NCBI GenBank assembly: GCA_029783825.1
Contig: JAREIK010012111.1
Span: 726,866 to 790,865 of the forward strand
From: Sapria himalayana
Lineage: Eukaryota > Streptophyta > Magnoliopsida > Malpighiales > Rafflesiaceae
DNA length: 64,000 nt
Direction of reading: 5' to 3'
In this document: piece by piece, positions 37,601 through 49,900 of the stretch
How positions within the stretch are numbered: position 1 is the first letter of the stretch
How the letters are laid out: every line of letters starts with the position of its first letter
Program-made: the position numbers and the translations under genes
The notes under the pieces: generated by a model
What the model saw: only the letters and a program-made list of their open reading frames with translations
Told to the model about the DNA's origin: nothing
Database searches by the model: none

Positions 37601-37950
37601 TAGAGGTGTCAAATGGGTAGTGTTGTGTTGGCATGACCACTTTTTTAGCTACATTCAGGCCACTGTGCCATAATCTATACTACGTGATTTTTAACACATC
37701 ACTAAAAATAAGTAGCCCAACATGGCTCATTTGCACACTTTTTGTTCGGGTCATGTTGGGTCACACTAGATATTGCCAAACATAGTAAGGCTTGACCAAA
37801 CTAGCTTGGATCATTCCGGGCTAGTTTACTCTAGGATAACCTAGGTCCCTATAGGCTAGTCTGAGTCAGACGAGGCTATCCTCATTCATTCCAGGATAGA
37901 ATGGGTCAGGTTAGGCTTGACCAAACTACTCAATCCTATTAGATAACAAT
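37601..37950. mobile_element. truncated hAT MITE, left end only
   Basis: It starts TAGAGGTGTCAAATGGGTAG, the same terminus as the MITEs at 9.7 and 21.3 kb, and has similar ggcta/gggtc-rich interior words up to about 37,945. No matching right terminus or duplication of the left flank (atcatgca) follows. The next 300 bp hold a hAT transposase fragment. Confidence 0.7.
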
Positions 37951-37979
37951 AACAAAAACCTTTATATTTTATAATAGTG

Positions 37980-38250
37980 AAAAATATTTGAGTCCACCTA
38001 TCTCATACTTTTTAAGATGACACAAGATCTACTGACTCTTTCGATATCGAGCATAATATCGGAGTCTACTTTTTATATTGTAATCAATATGATTTCAGAT
38101 AAGAGATCAAAAATATGTCTAGATATCATTGAAATACTAGTATGCGTAAAGGATTGGGAAGATTCAAGATTTTGCATCCAAGATCATGCTGGAACAAGAG
38201 CAGATGAGTTGCTGGCTTTGCAAAATTTAAAAGTTGTTTTTGAATTTTAA
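37980..38250 (+). pseudogene. hAT transposase C-terminal (dimerisation) fragment
   Basis: The frame from 38,017 reads QDLLTLSISSIISESTFYIV, then RSKICLDIIEILVCVKDWED. This matches the hAT dimerisation motif (kDiLaIPiStVaSEsaFStgGRv...RskL.pd.vEaLvClkDWl). Stops lie upstream. The rest of the transposase is absent. It does not closely match the hAT at 50.4-52.5 kb (there KSTFSTRGRT), so it is from another hAT lineage. Confidence 0.8.
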
Positions 38251-40510
38251 AATCATTTAAAATTTTAATTTTTTAAGGTTGGGAACTAAATCAGGTTGAT
38301 ACATTTTATGAATCAAAACATAATAATTTTTTATTTTTGTGCTCTATTTTTTTAAATTGTTAATTTTTTTTTATTATTTTGTATTTTGTGAATCAAAATA
38401 AATTTATATTTTGGTACCATTTTGGTCCCAAAATATATTTATATATTGTGGTACCATTTTGGTTTCAAAATACATTTTGGTACCTGTTGTCCCCAAAATA
38501 TAATAATACCATTTTATGTTAAAATCTAAAAGTCCCCTTATTCAAAAAAAACTAACCATAGGCTAACATGCTTGCCCTTCTCTATTTTGAGTGGGTTGCC
38601 TATAAACTTCAAAACATTTTAAAATTACAACCAAGCCTCTTACTCATTTTAAACTCGGACTTAGTTGAAGCGGGTAGCAAAACTGGGTGGATAGTCTATT
38701 CTACCCTAAGTGGTTTGACCATCCATTTTGTGGTGGCATATCTACATATGTAACTATATTAAAATATGTAAATATATTAATATAGTTATTTATATATTAT
38801 ATTTATACTATTATATGTTGATAAATAATATATGGTACATATATAGATATAATTTTTAATAGATATCATTACATGGATAGATATAGTTTCTAATATATGT
38901 TATATGTATTAACATATAAAAGTATCTATATAACATATAAATAATGATATCCACACACACACACACACACACATATATAATTACATATATAGATATTATT
39001 TTTAATATATATCATTACATGTATAGATATTATTTTTAATATATATCATTACATGTATAGATATAGTTTTTAATAATATATATAAAATATAAATAATGAT
39101 ATGTAGGTGTATATATATAGATATCATAACATATATATAAATGTTTTAATCTATATTTAAGTATCTATTATTTTTAATATAAACTATATATATTTGTATA
39201 TTTTAATTCTTAGAGTGGTTTCAAAGTACTGTTCATATTACTTTTTGATTTATTTTTAAATAAAAGGTATTCTTAAATTTAAGAAAAATTAGACTAAAAT
39301 ATAAATATTTAAAAATTTGGCCCATTTTAATTAAATTTTTTAAGAAATCGGATCAAAGCATAAATATTTTAGCATTGAAGCCCCTTTATATAATTTTTCT
39401 TATAAAATAAGTACCATAAACATAAATAAGGATAAAATTATGTATGGGTATCCAAAAGTTTTTTATATGATGTATAAAATTTAAGACATAAATAATTTTA
39501 ATCATTTATTTGTTAATTTTATAAGAGAAAAAAAGATTGTTATTTTATTAATATATATTAAAATTGAATTAATTTGATTTAAAAATCTAAGTGTGTGTGT
39601 GTGCGTGTAAAATATATAAAAAAGAAACTATTTATTTTTGGAAAAAAAAAGACAATGGGTTGCATTAGATAAGGATGTGACATGCAATTGGTGTACTTTT
39701 TTGAAAATCAAACTATCTTTCCTTATTTAGATTATCTACAAAGAAATTATTCCTTATAGATACACACGCACGCACGCACATACTATTTTCAAAAACAAAA
39801 CATTTTTCCAAAAAATTTAATTTTTTAATGAGTAAATCATGATATACACGTCATACAAAATTATTTTTATTTTTTATATGTGACATAATAACATGACTTA
39901 ATGGCATGGCATGATGACTTGATGCACAAATACCTATTTTTTAAATTTTACGTATTTTTTTGTATTTTTATTTTTGCTTTACATGTCAATCAAATTGAAT
40001 CTTTTATAAGTGGTAAGTTTCCTATATTTGTGTTTTGGTACACTAAATATAGGATATTTATATTTTGCAACACCAAGTGCTTCATAATTAAAAAAATAAT
40101 ATATTAAATTATAAAATAATTATGTTTTGATGCATTAAAATTAATTATCATGATTTTGCCCTCCGAATTTAAAAAAAAAATCTAAAAGTTGATATAATTA
40201 GTTTGAAAACTATTATTGCAAACACATAAACTATTTTTCTTAATTTGGATATCATAATTTTTTGAAAATTAATTTTAAAATTTTAATAATTTTATATTAG
40301 TGGCAAGTTGAGATTCAAACTCATGTAGTAAAATTTGCCAAAAATTCACTATACCACTTGGTCACTAGTCAATTATCAAAAAAAAAAAAAACAAATAAAC
40401 AAATTATATTTACACACACACACACACACACAAATATAAATGGAAACAAATATATAAGTACAATATAAACAAATATATGTATATATATAACATATTTATA
40501 AATCAACAAA
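38250..40510. other. very AT-rich spacer with simple repeats
   Basis: No gene is seen. It holds an imperfect repeat of a 'tttggtaccattttggt.ccaaaata' word (38,415-38,500), a (CA)n run at 38,952-38,973, a 34-bp tandem repeat (38,984-39,085) and many TA-rich words. Confidence 0.6.
38984..39085. repeat. 34-bp AT-rich tandem repeat
   Basis: Units starting at 38,984, 39,018 and 39,052 share catgtatagatattattttt followed by aatatatatcatta. A more diverged copy lies at about 38,835-38,900. Confidence 0.8.
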
Positions 40511-40553
40511 CATATATACATATATGTACCTATATAAATAAATAAATAAATAA

Positions 40554-40613
<60 letters not shown>

Positions 40614-40757
40614 TTATTTATTTATTTATATTCATATTTATATTTATATTTATATTTATATATTTGTTTATATATAGGTACTTATATATTTATATACTTA
40701 TATATTTGTTTATACTTATATATTTATAAATTATATAGGTACATATATGTACATATA
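40511..40757. repeat. nested simple-repeat palindrome
   Basis: (AAAT)n, (AT)n and (ATTT)n follow one another at 40,531-40,631 and form a near-perfect inverted repeat. Outer arms with tatataggtac and its complement extend the symmetry to 40,511-40,536 and 40,733-40,757. Confidence 0.75.
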
Positions 40758-40873
40758 AGTAAAAACTTCACACAGAAGAAAAAACATATAAACACAAACA
40801 TACAGACATACATACATACATACGTGTGTGTGTGTGTTATATTTATATGAATATATATATATATATATATATA

Positions 40874-42192
40874 ACCCAAAAATTCCAACAAGTACTCACT
40901 AATTATACTATGCTTAAAACCAATATAATATAAATGCATACATAAATAAATATGCTACTCTAAAATAGCATAATATTCAAAGATTAAAACACAAATTATA
41001 AATGTTCAATTTTTCTAAAGACTTGCACAAAATAAAGAAGAATTGTAAGATTAATTGAAAACACCTTAATGCAACTTGAGATTTGATTTCCAGGATCTGA
41101 TGCTCTTTTAAATGAATTCTCGAGCACCAACAAGCACATTACCAATCATCCTCCTCCATATGAGCACAAGATAAATAGTCTCCTCTGCAGAATCACAACA
41201 TCAATAATTTCCTCCACATGAGCATAATACGAATAGTTTCCCCCACACGAGCACATCACAGAAATCCACTCGCCCTCGTGTACATATTAGAAATTAGAAG
41301 AAAATGCTTCTTATTTCTCTTTTTATTTCTTATAGAACTAAAAAAAAGGTTACAGAAAACCTTATGAAACCTTACACAGAAAAACAAAGATAGAAGGATT
41401 TCATTTTTCTACCTTCACGAACATGTATTACACACATCTAATGGAGATTCCCACGTCCATGACCTAGTAGAGTCGAATGGATGTCCTATTTTTTCGAAAA
41501 ACAACTACACTGTGATATTTTTTTTCAAAATAATATTTATATGAAAACAAAGTAATGGTAAATATTTTTAATACTATTTCCACCCTTATTTAATGAGATT
41601 TCTCATGGTATCATTAAATTATATTAATATTTAAAAACATTAAATTCAAGTCAAATGTAAAAAATAAAAATCAATCAACCAAAACTCAGGCAAACTCAAC
41701 AAGTCTTTGTGTTGAGGCTTATTATGCACAATATCTTGGATTTTGGGAGTAAGTGTGTTAATATATTAAACTATCCAAGTCACTACATTAAGTGATAATT
41801 TTGTGCATTGAGCATAGTTTTTTTTTAATATTTTTCAAAATCAATTTCAAAATGTATAAAAATATATAAATTATATAAAATTCAAATACTTTAAAAATAA
41901 TGAAGAATGAAAAATAATAAAATTTAATTACAAATACACCTAGATATAAATTGATTGATTCTCAAATTCTTCAAATCAAAGTGTCAATATCAATCAACTT
42001 CTAATTGATATTGATTGAATCTCACACGTCATTAATATCAAATTAATCAATATTTAATAGATATCGAAATCATTGATGGGTTGGAATATTTATTAAGTTT
42101 CATAATCATTCTTACTATTCTCTCATGTGTAAAGTCTTGAAATTTTAAGAATTAACTAGGGATTTCACCTCTTATTATTGCATCCAACTTGG

Positions 42193-42193
<1 letters not shown>
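40874..42193 (+). repeat. 1.36-kb unidentified repeat, copy 1
   Basis: It starts acccaaaaatt directly after a TG/TA-rich microsatellite and ends catccaacttggttg. Inside is a short tandem repeat of a 'ctcctccacatgagcacaa'-like word (41,140-41,275), then a stretch with 'gacctagtagagtcgaatgg', and finally an AT-rich third. Copy 2 follows directly, so copies 1 and 2 are a tandem duplication. There are no coding motifs. It may be an LTR or a non-autonomous element. Confidence 0.75.
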
Positions 42194-42227
<34 letters not shown>

Positions 42228-42235
42228 CGTGTGTG
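42194..42235. repeat. (GT)n microsatellite at the junction of repeat copies
   Basis: A GT run of about 42 bp with two CG interruptions separates the end of repeat copy 1 from the start of copy 2. Confidence 0.95.
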
Positions 42236-43594
42236 ACCCAAAAATTACAACCACAAATACAATCTATCTTATATTATACTTAAAACCAACAGAATAAAAA
42301 TGCACGCCCAAATAAATATTCTACTCTAAAATAGCAACATGTTTTATAGATTAAACCACAAATTATAAATGTTCAATGTCCATAAAAACATGCACAAAAC
42401 AAAGTAGAATTGAAAGATTAATTGAACACACCTTAATAATAGCTTGAGATTTGATTTACAAGATCCAATGCTCTTTGATAAATTTTCGAGCACACACAAA
42501 TACAACACGAACCATCTTCTCTATACGATCACATTACCAACCATTTACTCCATATGAGCACAAGATGAATTGTTTCCTCTACACAATCACAACATGAACA
42601 ATTTTCTTCACATGAGCATAATATGAATAGACCCTCCACATGAGAACATTGCCAAAACCCTCTAGCCCTAGTGCACAGAAAAGAATTTAGAAGAAAATGT
42701 TCCCCCTTTCTCTTTTTATTTATTATAGAACTGAAAGTGAGGTTACAAAAAACCATTATGAAACCTTACACATAAAAAACAAAAATGAATGATTTACTTT
42801 TAATCCCTTCACAAACATGTATCACACACCTCAAATGGATGTCCTCATGTGCATGATATAGTAGATTCGAATGGATTTTTTAGCTTTTGGAAAAAAAAAA
42901 CAACTCCTACATGCTATTTTTTTTTTCAAAACAATATTTATATGAAAAAAACTAATGGTAAATATTTTTAATATTAATTCCACACTTATTAAATGAGAGT
43001 ACTTATCGTCTCATTAATTTAAATTAATATTTAAAAAAAATTAAATTCAAACCAAATATAAAAAACAAATACCAATCAGCAGAAACTCGGGAAAACTCAA
43101 CAAGTTTCAAGGTTGTGACTTATCATGCAAGATATCTTGATCCATGGGAGTAAGTTTGTTATTATAATAAACTTTCCAAGTCACTACATTAAATAATTTT
43201 CATGCATTGGGTATGGTTTATTTAATAATTTTCAGAATCATTTTCAAAATGTATAAAACTATATAAATTATCTAGAATCAAACACTATAAAAATAATTAA
43301 GAATAAAAACTAATAAAATTTAATAATGATACACCTAAGTATAAATTGATTGATTCTGAAATTCTCCAAATCAAAGTGTCACTATCAATCAACTTTTAAT
43401 TGATATTGATTGATTCTCATCTGTCATTAACATTAAATTAATCAATATTTAATAGATAACGAAATCATTGATGAGTTGAAATATTTATTAAGTTTCATAA
43501 TCAACCATACTATTCTCCTACGTATAAAGTCTTAAAATTTTAAGAATTAACTTGGGATTTCACCTCTTAGTATTGCATCCAACTTGGTTGCGTG
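42236..43594 (+). repeat. 1.36-kb unidentified repeat, copy 2
   Basis: This full-length copy has the same landmarks as copy 1: start acccaaaaatta, the 'atgagcacaagatgaat' words near 42,555, 'tcgaatggat' near 42,858, 'attgatattgattgattct' near 43,400 and end catccaacttggttg near 43,590. The minus-strand Cys-rich open frame at 42,529-42,756 comes from the internal gagcac repeat. The MADS gene starts 168 bp after the end. Confidence 0.75.
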
Positions 43595-43761
43595 CTTCTC
43601 CACTGCGTGAAACTAGGTTATTTCCAAACTTATATCCAAATCTAAAATTTTAAGGTATGTTAGTTCCTTAACTTACTCAAACAATTTTTTAGTTTGATTG
43701 TTTGTTTTTTTTAGCAACATAAAATTTGAATATTATTTGTAGATAATTGAAATCTAGAAGC

Positions 43762-44307
43762 ATGTCGACAACAAAGAAAACACAAGGTCGCCAGAAGATC
43801 AACATAAAGAAGATCGATGAGAAGAATCGCCGACAAGTAACCTTTTCAAAGAGACGAAATGGCATAGTCAACAAGGCAAGCGAACTAAGTATTCTTTGTG
43901 GTGCTGAAGTAGCTGTCATTGCATTCTCGGAGGGAAAGAAAATGTTCTCGTTTGGAAATCCAAATGTAGATACAATCTTAAAACATTATATTGAAGAAAA
44001 TGAAATAGAAGAAGCAGAGTTTCCTCAAGAAGATCAGCGAATAAAACAAATGAAAAATGAATATGAAAAGGCTGTTAGTGACTTAGAAGAGGAGAAGCAA
44101 AAAGCAAAAAAGATTAATGAGACAAGAGGCATGGATGGAACAAGTGGAATGTTTTGGTGGGATGAGGATATTGATCATATGAATTTGCAGGAATTGGAAG
44201 AGTTTGGTAATGCTATTGAACAAATGAGGGAAAGTTTGAGCAATAGTATCAACAAGATGATTATGGATAAAATTATGTCCGACGCTAGTTTGTTTCTTCC
44301 TTCGTAG
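43762..44307 (+). CDS. type I (M-alpha) MADS-box transcription factor, AGL62-like
   Basis: This 181-residue, intronless gene is intact and is the only convincing functional gene in the window. The MADS domain spans about residues 9-68 and starts GRQKINIKKIDEKNRRQVTF, then SKRRNGIVNKASELSILCGA, keeping the DNA-contacting basic N-terminus; the usual FKK is VNK here. After it comes a charged coiled-coil-prone stretch (90-120), then FWWDEDI at 131-137 with an ELEEFGNAIEQMRESL helix, the signature tail of AGL61/AGL62 proteins. In the family these are nuclear DNA-binding proteins of the embryo sac and early endosperm that act as heterodimers. The ATG at 43,762 is chosen; the in-frame TTG five codons earlier is not a likely plant start. 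Length is in the lower part of the family range. I could not call a promoter. Confidence 0.9.
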   Translation: MSTTKKTQGRQKINIKKIDEKNRRQVTFSKRRNGIVNKASELSILCGAEVAVIAFSEGKKMFSFGNPNVDTILKHYIEENEIEEAEFPQEDQRIKQMKNEYEKAVSDLEEEKQKAKKINETRGMDGTSGMFWWDEDIDHMNLQELEEFGNAIEQMRESLSNSINKMIMDKIMSDASLFLPS

Positions 44308-44814
44308 CTTTGGCCTTTGAGATGATAATGTTTGCCTTTTTTTTTTTTAATTTTTTGCTCCTTAGAAGATATGTGCTTGAATTTCTTATCAGAAAAAGTA
44401 TTAATGTAATTCGTAATTAATTTTAAATTTCAATGTAAATTTTGTGAATGAATTAAGAGATATAGGTTTACCAACAAATGTTTTGAAAACATTATAATTT
44501 TCTTTAGTTGTTATATAATAAAGGATTAGGCCAACTAATTTTAAAGTAAACAAAAACAAAAAACACAAAAATAATAAAATCAATTAAAAATTATAAAAAA
44601 AATAGTAAAATCATGATCATTATATGATTTACAAATTTTCAATATTATAAATAATAAACAACATTAAAATTATTAAAAAATTTAAAAAGTAGACTTTAAA
44701 ACTATAGAAAATAAACATTCTAAAAATTATAACAACCATAGAATTATTACAATGTTGATGAAATAAAGGGTTGAAATATGCTTTATCACTTGGGTAACAC
44801 AATTATAATATGCA
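44308..44814. other. 3' flank of the MADS gene, AT-rich
   Basis: It contains a T-rich tract at 44,336-44,350 and AATAAA-like words (near 44,518 and 44,574) that could serve in 3'-end formation. I see no gene. Confidence 0.4.
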
Positions 44815-45430
44815 TGCACACACAAAGACTAGTAAGAATATGAAAACTCCTATACTATATTATATATTCCATAACACTCTTTAATGAGATGAAGTAAACA
44901 TGTTTTATATATTTAATTTGTAACATTCGAAAATATCTTTATGAATAAATCTCTTAACTATTCAATAGATTTAATATATGTAGAATAAATTTTACCTCTC
45001 ACCACTAATACCATGATTAAATGATAGTTTGCATCAAATGTATTTTGTAATCTCATGATATATAGAATTTTTGGCATCATGCATGAATACTTGGTTTTCA
45101 AAAAATATGGTAAAAGGTTAATAAAACTCTACATGTTATTCTTTCAACAGGTTCTTAATTCACTTCACCTCACATGTAGTACGTGTTATACCTATGAAAC
45201 AAGATTTCCTACAACAAACATATAATACTCCCAAGTGGACCTTCTATCCATCTTTGAGCTAAGCCCAATCTGTATTAGAATATCCAACAACATTCAATAT
45301 ACTCATTTATTATATAATACTACAAAATTATTTGTTTGCTTCAAGCACCTCAAACTTTTGTCCATGCAACCCAACAAGACATTTTCGGATCTTTCATGTA
45401 TTGATCGAGTAAAAATAATTTAAAAGTTTT
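44815..45430 (-). pseudogene. Ty1-copia RNase H and pol end remnant
   Basis: Minus-strand translation gives RSIHERSENVLLGC, LRCLKQTNNFVVLYN, GYSNTDWA, IKNLLKE, FFENQVFMHDAKNSIYHEIT and IVKRFIHKDIFE. This is the copia order SMHePs..H.eAv.RILRYLKgTpg.GLlf, GYtDADWAG, WlknLLkEL, CDNqaAi.ia.Npv.HeRTKhi and DifTKgL. Stops and shifts break it, and the DADWAG catalytic Asp is partly changed (NTDWA). It lies convergent to the MADS gene, with its end about 500 bp past the gene's stop. Confidence 0.78.
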
Positions 45431-45546
45431 CACATCTTGTCAATGTGAGATCGATTAGTTTTCCAATCAATCTTCTATTCATAAAAATAATTTGATTAAA
45501 ATATTGTTTAATTAAACAATATTTTGATTATCAAATACAAATAAAC

Positions 45547-45580
45547 ACACACACACACACACATGTGTGTGTGTGTGTGT
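45547..45580. repeat. 34-bp perfect CA/TG palindrome
   Basis: A (CA)n run passes directly into (TG)n around a central catg, giving a perfect palindrome immediately before repeat copy 3. Confidence 0.9.
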
Positions 45581-45583
45581 AAA

Positions 45584-46437
45584 ACCCAAAAATTATAACA
45601 AAAAGTTTACGCTAATTATATTTTTCTTAAAACCAACAAAATAAAACAGGACACACAAATAAATATTCAACTCTATAATAGCGAAATATTCAAAGAGATT
45701 AAACCATTAATTATAACTGTTCAATGTCCATAAATATATGCATAAAATAAAGATAAATTATAAGATGAATTAATAACTTAATAATAACTTGAGATGTGAT
45801 TTTGAGGATAAATGCTCTTCTAATAAATTTTCAAGTACTGACAAGCACAACACCAACCATCTCCTCTATACGAGCACATCGCCAATCATATCCTCTATAT
45901 GAGTACTAGATGAATAGTCTCCTCTACACAAGTACAATATGAATAATTTTTTCCATATGAGCACAATATAAATAGTCTCCTCCACACAAGCACATCGTGG
46001 ACACCCTCTAATCCTCATGTACAGAAGAGAAATTAGAAGAAAATGTCACCCCTTTCTCTTTTTATTTATTACAATAGTAAAAGTAAGGTTGCAAAAAACC
46101 TTATGATACCTTACATAAAATGGACATCCCCACGTGCATGACCTAGTAAAGTCGAATGGATTTGTTATCTTTTTTCAAAAAATAACTTTTACACACTATG
46201 TTTTTTAAAACAACATTTATATGAAAAAAAATTAATGGTAAGTATTTTAAATATAAATTCCACATTTATTTAATGAGAGCACTTATGATCTCATTAAATT
46301 AAATTAATATTAAAAAACATTAAATTTAAATCAAACGTAAAAAATAAAAACCAATAAGTTGAAACTTAGTTAGACTCAATAATTCTCTGGGTCAAGACTT
46401 GTCATGCACAATATCTTTGATTGTTTGGAGTAAGATT
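45584..46437 (+). repeat. 1.36-kb unidentified repeat, copy 3 (truncated)
   Basis: It has the same start (acccaaaaattata after a TG run), gagcac-type internal repeats near 45,870-46,000 and 'cgtgcatgacctagtaaagtcgaatgg' split around 46,135-46,160. Similarity to copies 1 and 2 stops at 'gtaagatttgt' near 46,440, where the copia sequence begins. The last third present in the other copies is missing and was not found on the far side. Confidence 0.7.
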
Positions 46438-46440
46438 TGT

Positions 46441-46671
46441 GCTGGGACAATGCCAGTCAACAATGTCATGGCAGCTCAAATGACAACTCTAGTTTTGAGT
46501 TTGACACACAATAAGAGTGATTAGTACATTTACACATCCAATAAACAAACCATTGACAAATGTGACACATAAAATTCAAACATAACATAAAGCCACTTAG
46601 ATTAATTTTGACAAAGCGCAAGTGTCTTTTCATTAACACGATAAACTAAGAAAGAACTACCATGATATCAG
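46441..46671 (-). mobile_element. copia PBS-like site and leader beyond the LTR
   Basis: On the minus strand the LTR end ATACAACA is followed by CTGATATCATGG, close to the PBS consensus CTGGTATCAGAG. About 215 bp of leader then ends with a possible gag start (MTLLTGIVPA) exactly at the junction with repeat copy 3. A leader is not expected downstream of a 3' LTR. Confidence 0.45.
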
Positions 46672-46983
46672 TGTTGTATTGTAACAACAAATCCATGCTT
46701 CAACAAAGATTACAGAGAAGAGACTTGAAGAAGAAGAGAAGAGTTTTTGGAGAAGAAATTTCAGAGCCACAAGAAAAATAATTCAGCAATTTGATAAATG
46801 TGTCCAACAATATTCAGGAAAGAAAAAAAATAAGCTTATATACAAAGCTTAATAATAAATAAAAAGTAAAATAGTAATTAAAACTATACAGCTAATCCGA
46901 CGTGGTTTTTATTAAATATAAATAAGGGCATATTAGTAAATTTACCTTAAACCCAAACCAACCGAATCAAAGCCCAATTAACA
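46672..46983 (-). mobile_element. Ty1-copia LTR, 312 bp
   Basis: On the minus strand it begins TGTTAATTGGGC directly after a polypurine tract (GGGAGAGATTG, 46,983-46,993) and ends ATACAACA, giving the standard TG...CA ends with TGTT/AACA inverted bases. A TATATAAGC box lies about in the middle (near 46,830). It serves as the 3' LTR of the pol at 47.0-50.16 kb. Confidence 0.75.
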
Positions 46984-46993
46984 ATCTCTCCCA

Positions 46994-49900
46994 TTTGATG
47001 TAGTTTGTGTAAGTGCAAGTTTTTCCTGAAAGTAAACAAGCTTCTCTCTAGGTAAAGGTTTGGTGAAAATATCAACAACTTATTCTTCCGTTCTGCAAAA
47101 TAACAAATTAATTTTATCAGTCTCAATGATATCTTTAATAAAGTAATATTTAAGACCTATGTGTTTTGTTCGACTATGCATAACTACATTACTTGTAATA
47201 GATATAGTCGATTGGTTGTCATAAAATATATTAGTTGAATAGTTTAATGGTTCATCCAAATTGATCAGTAGTTTTCTCATCCACAAGGCTTGAGATGTAG
47301 CTAATGAAGCTGAAACATATTCAGCTTCAGTGATAGACATGACAACTATGGATTATTTCTTGGATTGCCAAGAAATAGCCGTAGTTCCTAAATTAAATAT
47401 ATATCCATAGATACTTTTGTAATCATCTGGATATCCACCCCAATCACTATCATAGTATCCAGATATTTCAGTGTGGTTGGTCCTAGTGTATTTCATATCT
47501 AAGTCTATAGTTCCTTTGAGATATCTTGATACTCTTTTGGCAGCGCTAAGGTGTAAGTGATTAGGTATATGCACGAACCGTGATAGTAAGTGAATAGAGT
47601 ATACAATGTATGGTCTTGTCGAAGATGCATACAGCAAGCTTCCAATTAAGCTTCTGTATACTCTTCCATCCATTATTCTACCTTGGGTAGAAATTAATTT
47701 TTGGTTCAAGACCAGAGGGGTAGAAATAGGTTTGAATTCACTCATCCCATGATTTTTCAATACAAATTGTATATATGTAGTTTGAGAGATGGACACACCA
47801 CTTGTGTCTTGAAAAATATCAAGTCCTGAGAAATGTTTTAAGTTACCTAGATCTAATATTTCATACTTAGTCTTCATTTCTCTTTTAAAGTCATCTATTA
47901 ATTCTAATTTATTGCTTGTAAAAATTATATCATCTACATATATTGACACAATTAAGATTCTAAAATTTTTGTCCTTTTTAATATAAAGTGTAGGCTCACT
48001 CTTACTACATTTGAATCCTTTATTCAATAAGTAGGAGTTTATTTGTTGATACCAAGTACGATGAGCTTATTTCTACCTGTATAAAATCTTGTTTAATTTA
48101 TAAATACAGTGCTCACTCCCTTGTTTAATGAACCCAATGGGTTGTTCTACATAAATATCCTCCTTGAGTTTTTCATTCAAGAAGGAAGACTTGATATCCA
48201 TTGGAACAGTTTCCAACCCTTTTGTCCAGTTAAGGCTATTAGAAACCTTAATAATTCTAACCTTGCTATTGGAGCAAAAGTTTCAAGATAGTCAGTTCTA
48301 GCCTTTTGAGAGTAACCCTTGGTCACTAATTGGAGTTTGGTTGAGTCTTAATATCTAGTTAATCCCTATGTTGTGTTTATTTTGGGGTAGGTCTATTAAG
48401 GTCCAGGTTTGATTTTTTTCAATGATAGACATTCTTGTCTTCATTGCTTTTATCTAGAATTGATATTTTACAGCATCTTCATAGTTGAGTGGCTCAACTG
48501 AGGTGTAATTACATCTCTAGTATATGTCAGTCAAGGATTTATATTTAATAGGTGTAGTTTTATCATGTATTTTCTATATTTCAGACTCTAACTCAGAAGA
48601 GGAACAGAAGCCATACCTTTGATTGCATTCCTATTCATTTCTTGCTGTAACATCAATACTACATCATTCTAGGCTTTTATTTTCAACTTCAGTTTCATTA
48701 AAGTTTTCATCCCAGTTGCTGTTTTCATCAACAGTTATATCTCTACTCACTAGAAATGATTTTATTTCTGGTGAGTACAGTCTGTAACCCTTGGATTGCA
48801 GACTGTAACCAACTAGAATATATTTTAAACTCTTTGAGTCTAACTTAGTTCTACATGCATTCGGTATGTGGGAGTAGCAAATACTCCTTAATACCTTGAG
48901 ATGTTTAACTCTTGGTTTTCTCCCACTCCAAGTTTGTAGTGAAGTGAGATTATCTAGTACTTTTATAGGGCATCAATTGAGCAGATACACTATAGTGTTC
49001 ATTGGCTATGCCTAATAGACTTTAGGTAGATTTTTCTCATTCATAATACTTATAGCTATTTTTATTATTATTTTATTCTCTCTCCACAACACCATTCTAT
49101 CGAGATAAATAAAAAGTAGTCAGCTAACTATGTATTCCTTTTACTTCATAGAAATTAATGAATTTCTGTGAAAGGAACTCATCCTCTCTATCTGTTCTAA
49201 GTATCATTACACTTAGTCCATACTGTCTTTCAATAAGGTATAGTAATTTCTTGAAGCAGTCTAATGCTTCAAGAAGTAAACTCACATGTGTCTTGTACAC
49301 TCATCGACAAACAATAGAAATTAGCTACTGTTCCTTAAAGACTGGACTGACATGGGTCCAGAAATATCAGCATGTATTAGTTCTAGTGATTGACAGGCTC
49401 TCCAAGTAGAGTTTTTCGAAATTTTTGTCTGGATTGTTTCCCAAGTGAGCATTTCTCACATACAGTAGTGGTAATGACAAGATTTGAGGACACACCTCTC
49501 ACTAGTTGTTTTTGAAAAATATTTTTTAGGCTAAAATAATTAAGGTACCCAAACCTTCTATGCCATAATGAGGCTTCAGAATCGACATTCATAGTTAATG
49601 CCTTGTCTATTTTCTGATTAAATATCAGTGGAAATCTCATTCCACTAGACATCTTCACTGTCCATGAAAGTTGATTAGATTCATGATCAAATATGTCACA
49701 TGTGTTATTTTTAAATATTAGTCTATAATCTTTCTCCATTAATTACCCCACACTTAGAAGGGTTTGGTTAAGTGATGGAACTAAGAGTACATCTCTTATA
49801 ATCTTGACTCCGTTGGGTGTAGGAACATAAACTCTGCATTTGGTTTTTTTTTTGACAAGGTCACCATTGCCCAATTTTACTTGTGAATTTACTATTGGAA

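Noticed and set aside
40724..40939. Open frame with IYIYIYI and THTHTY runs
   Set aside because: It is a translation of TA and CA microsatellites.
42529..42756. Cys-rich 75-codon frame that could suggest a secreted peptide
   Set aside because: It derives from the internal gagcac repeat of the 1.36-kb element; the sister copies do not keep the frame.
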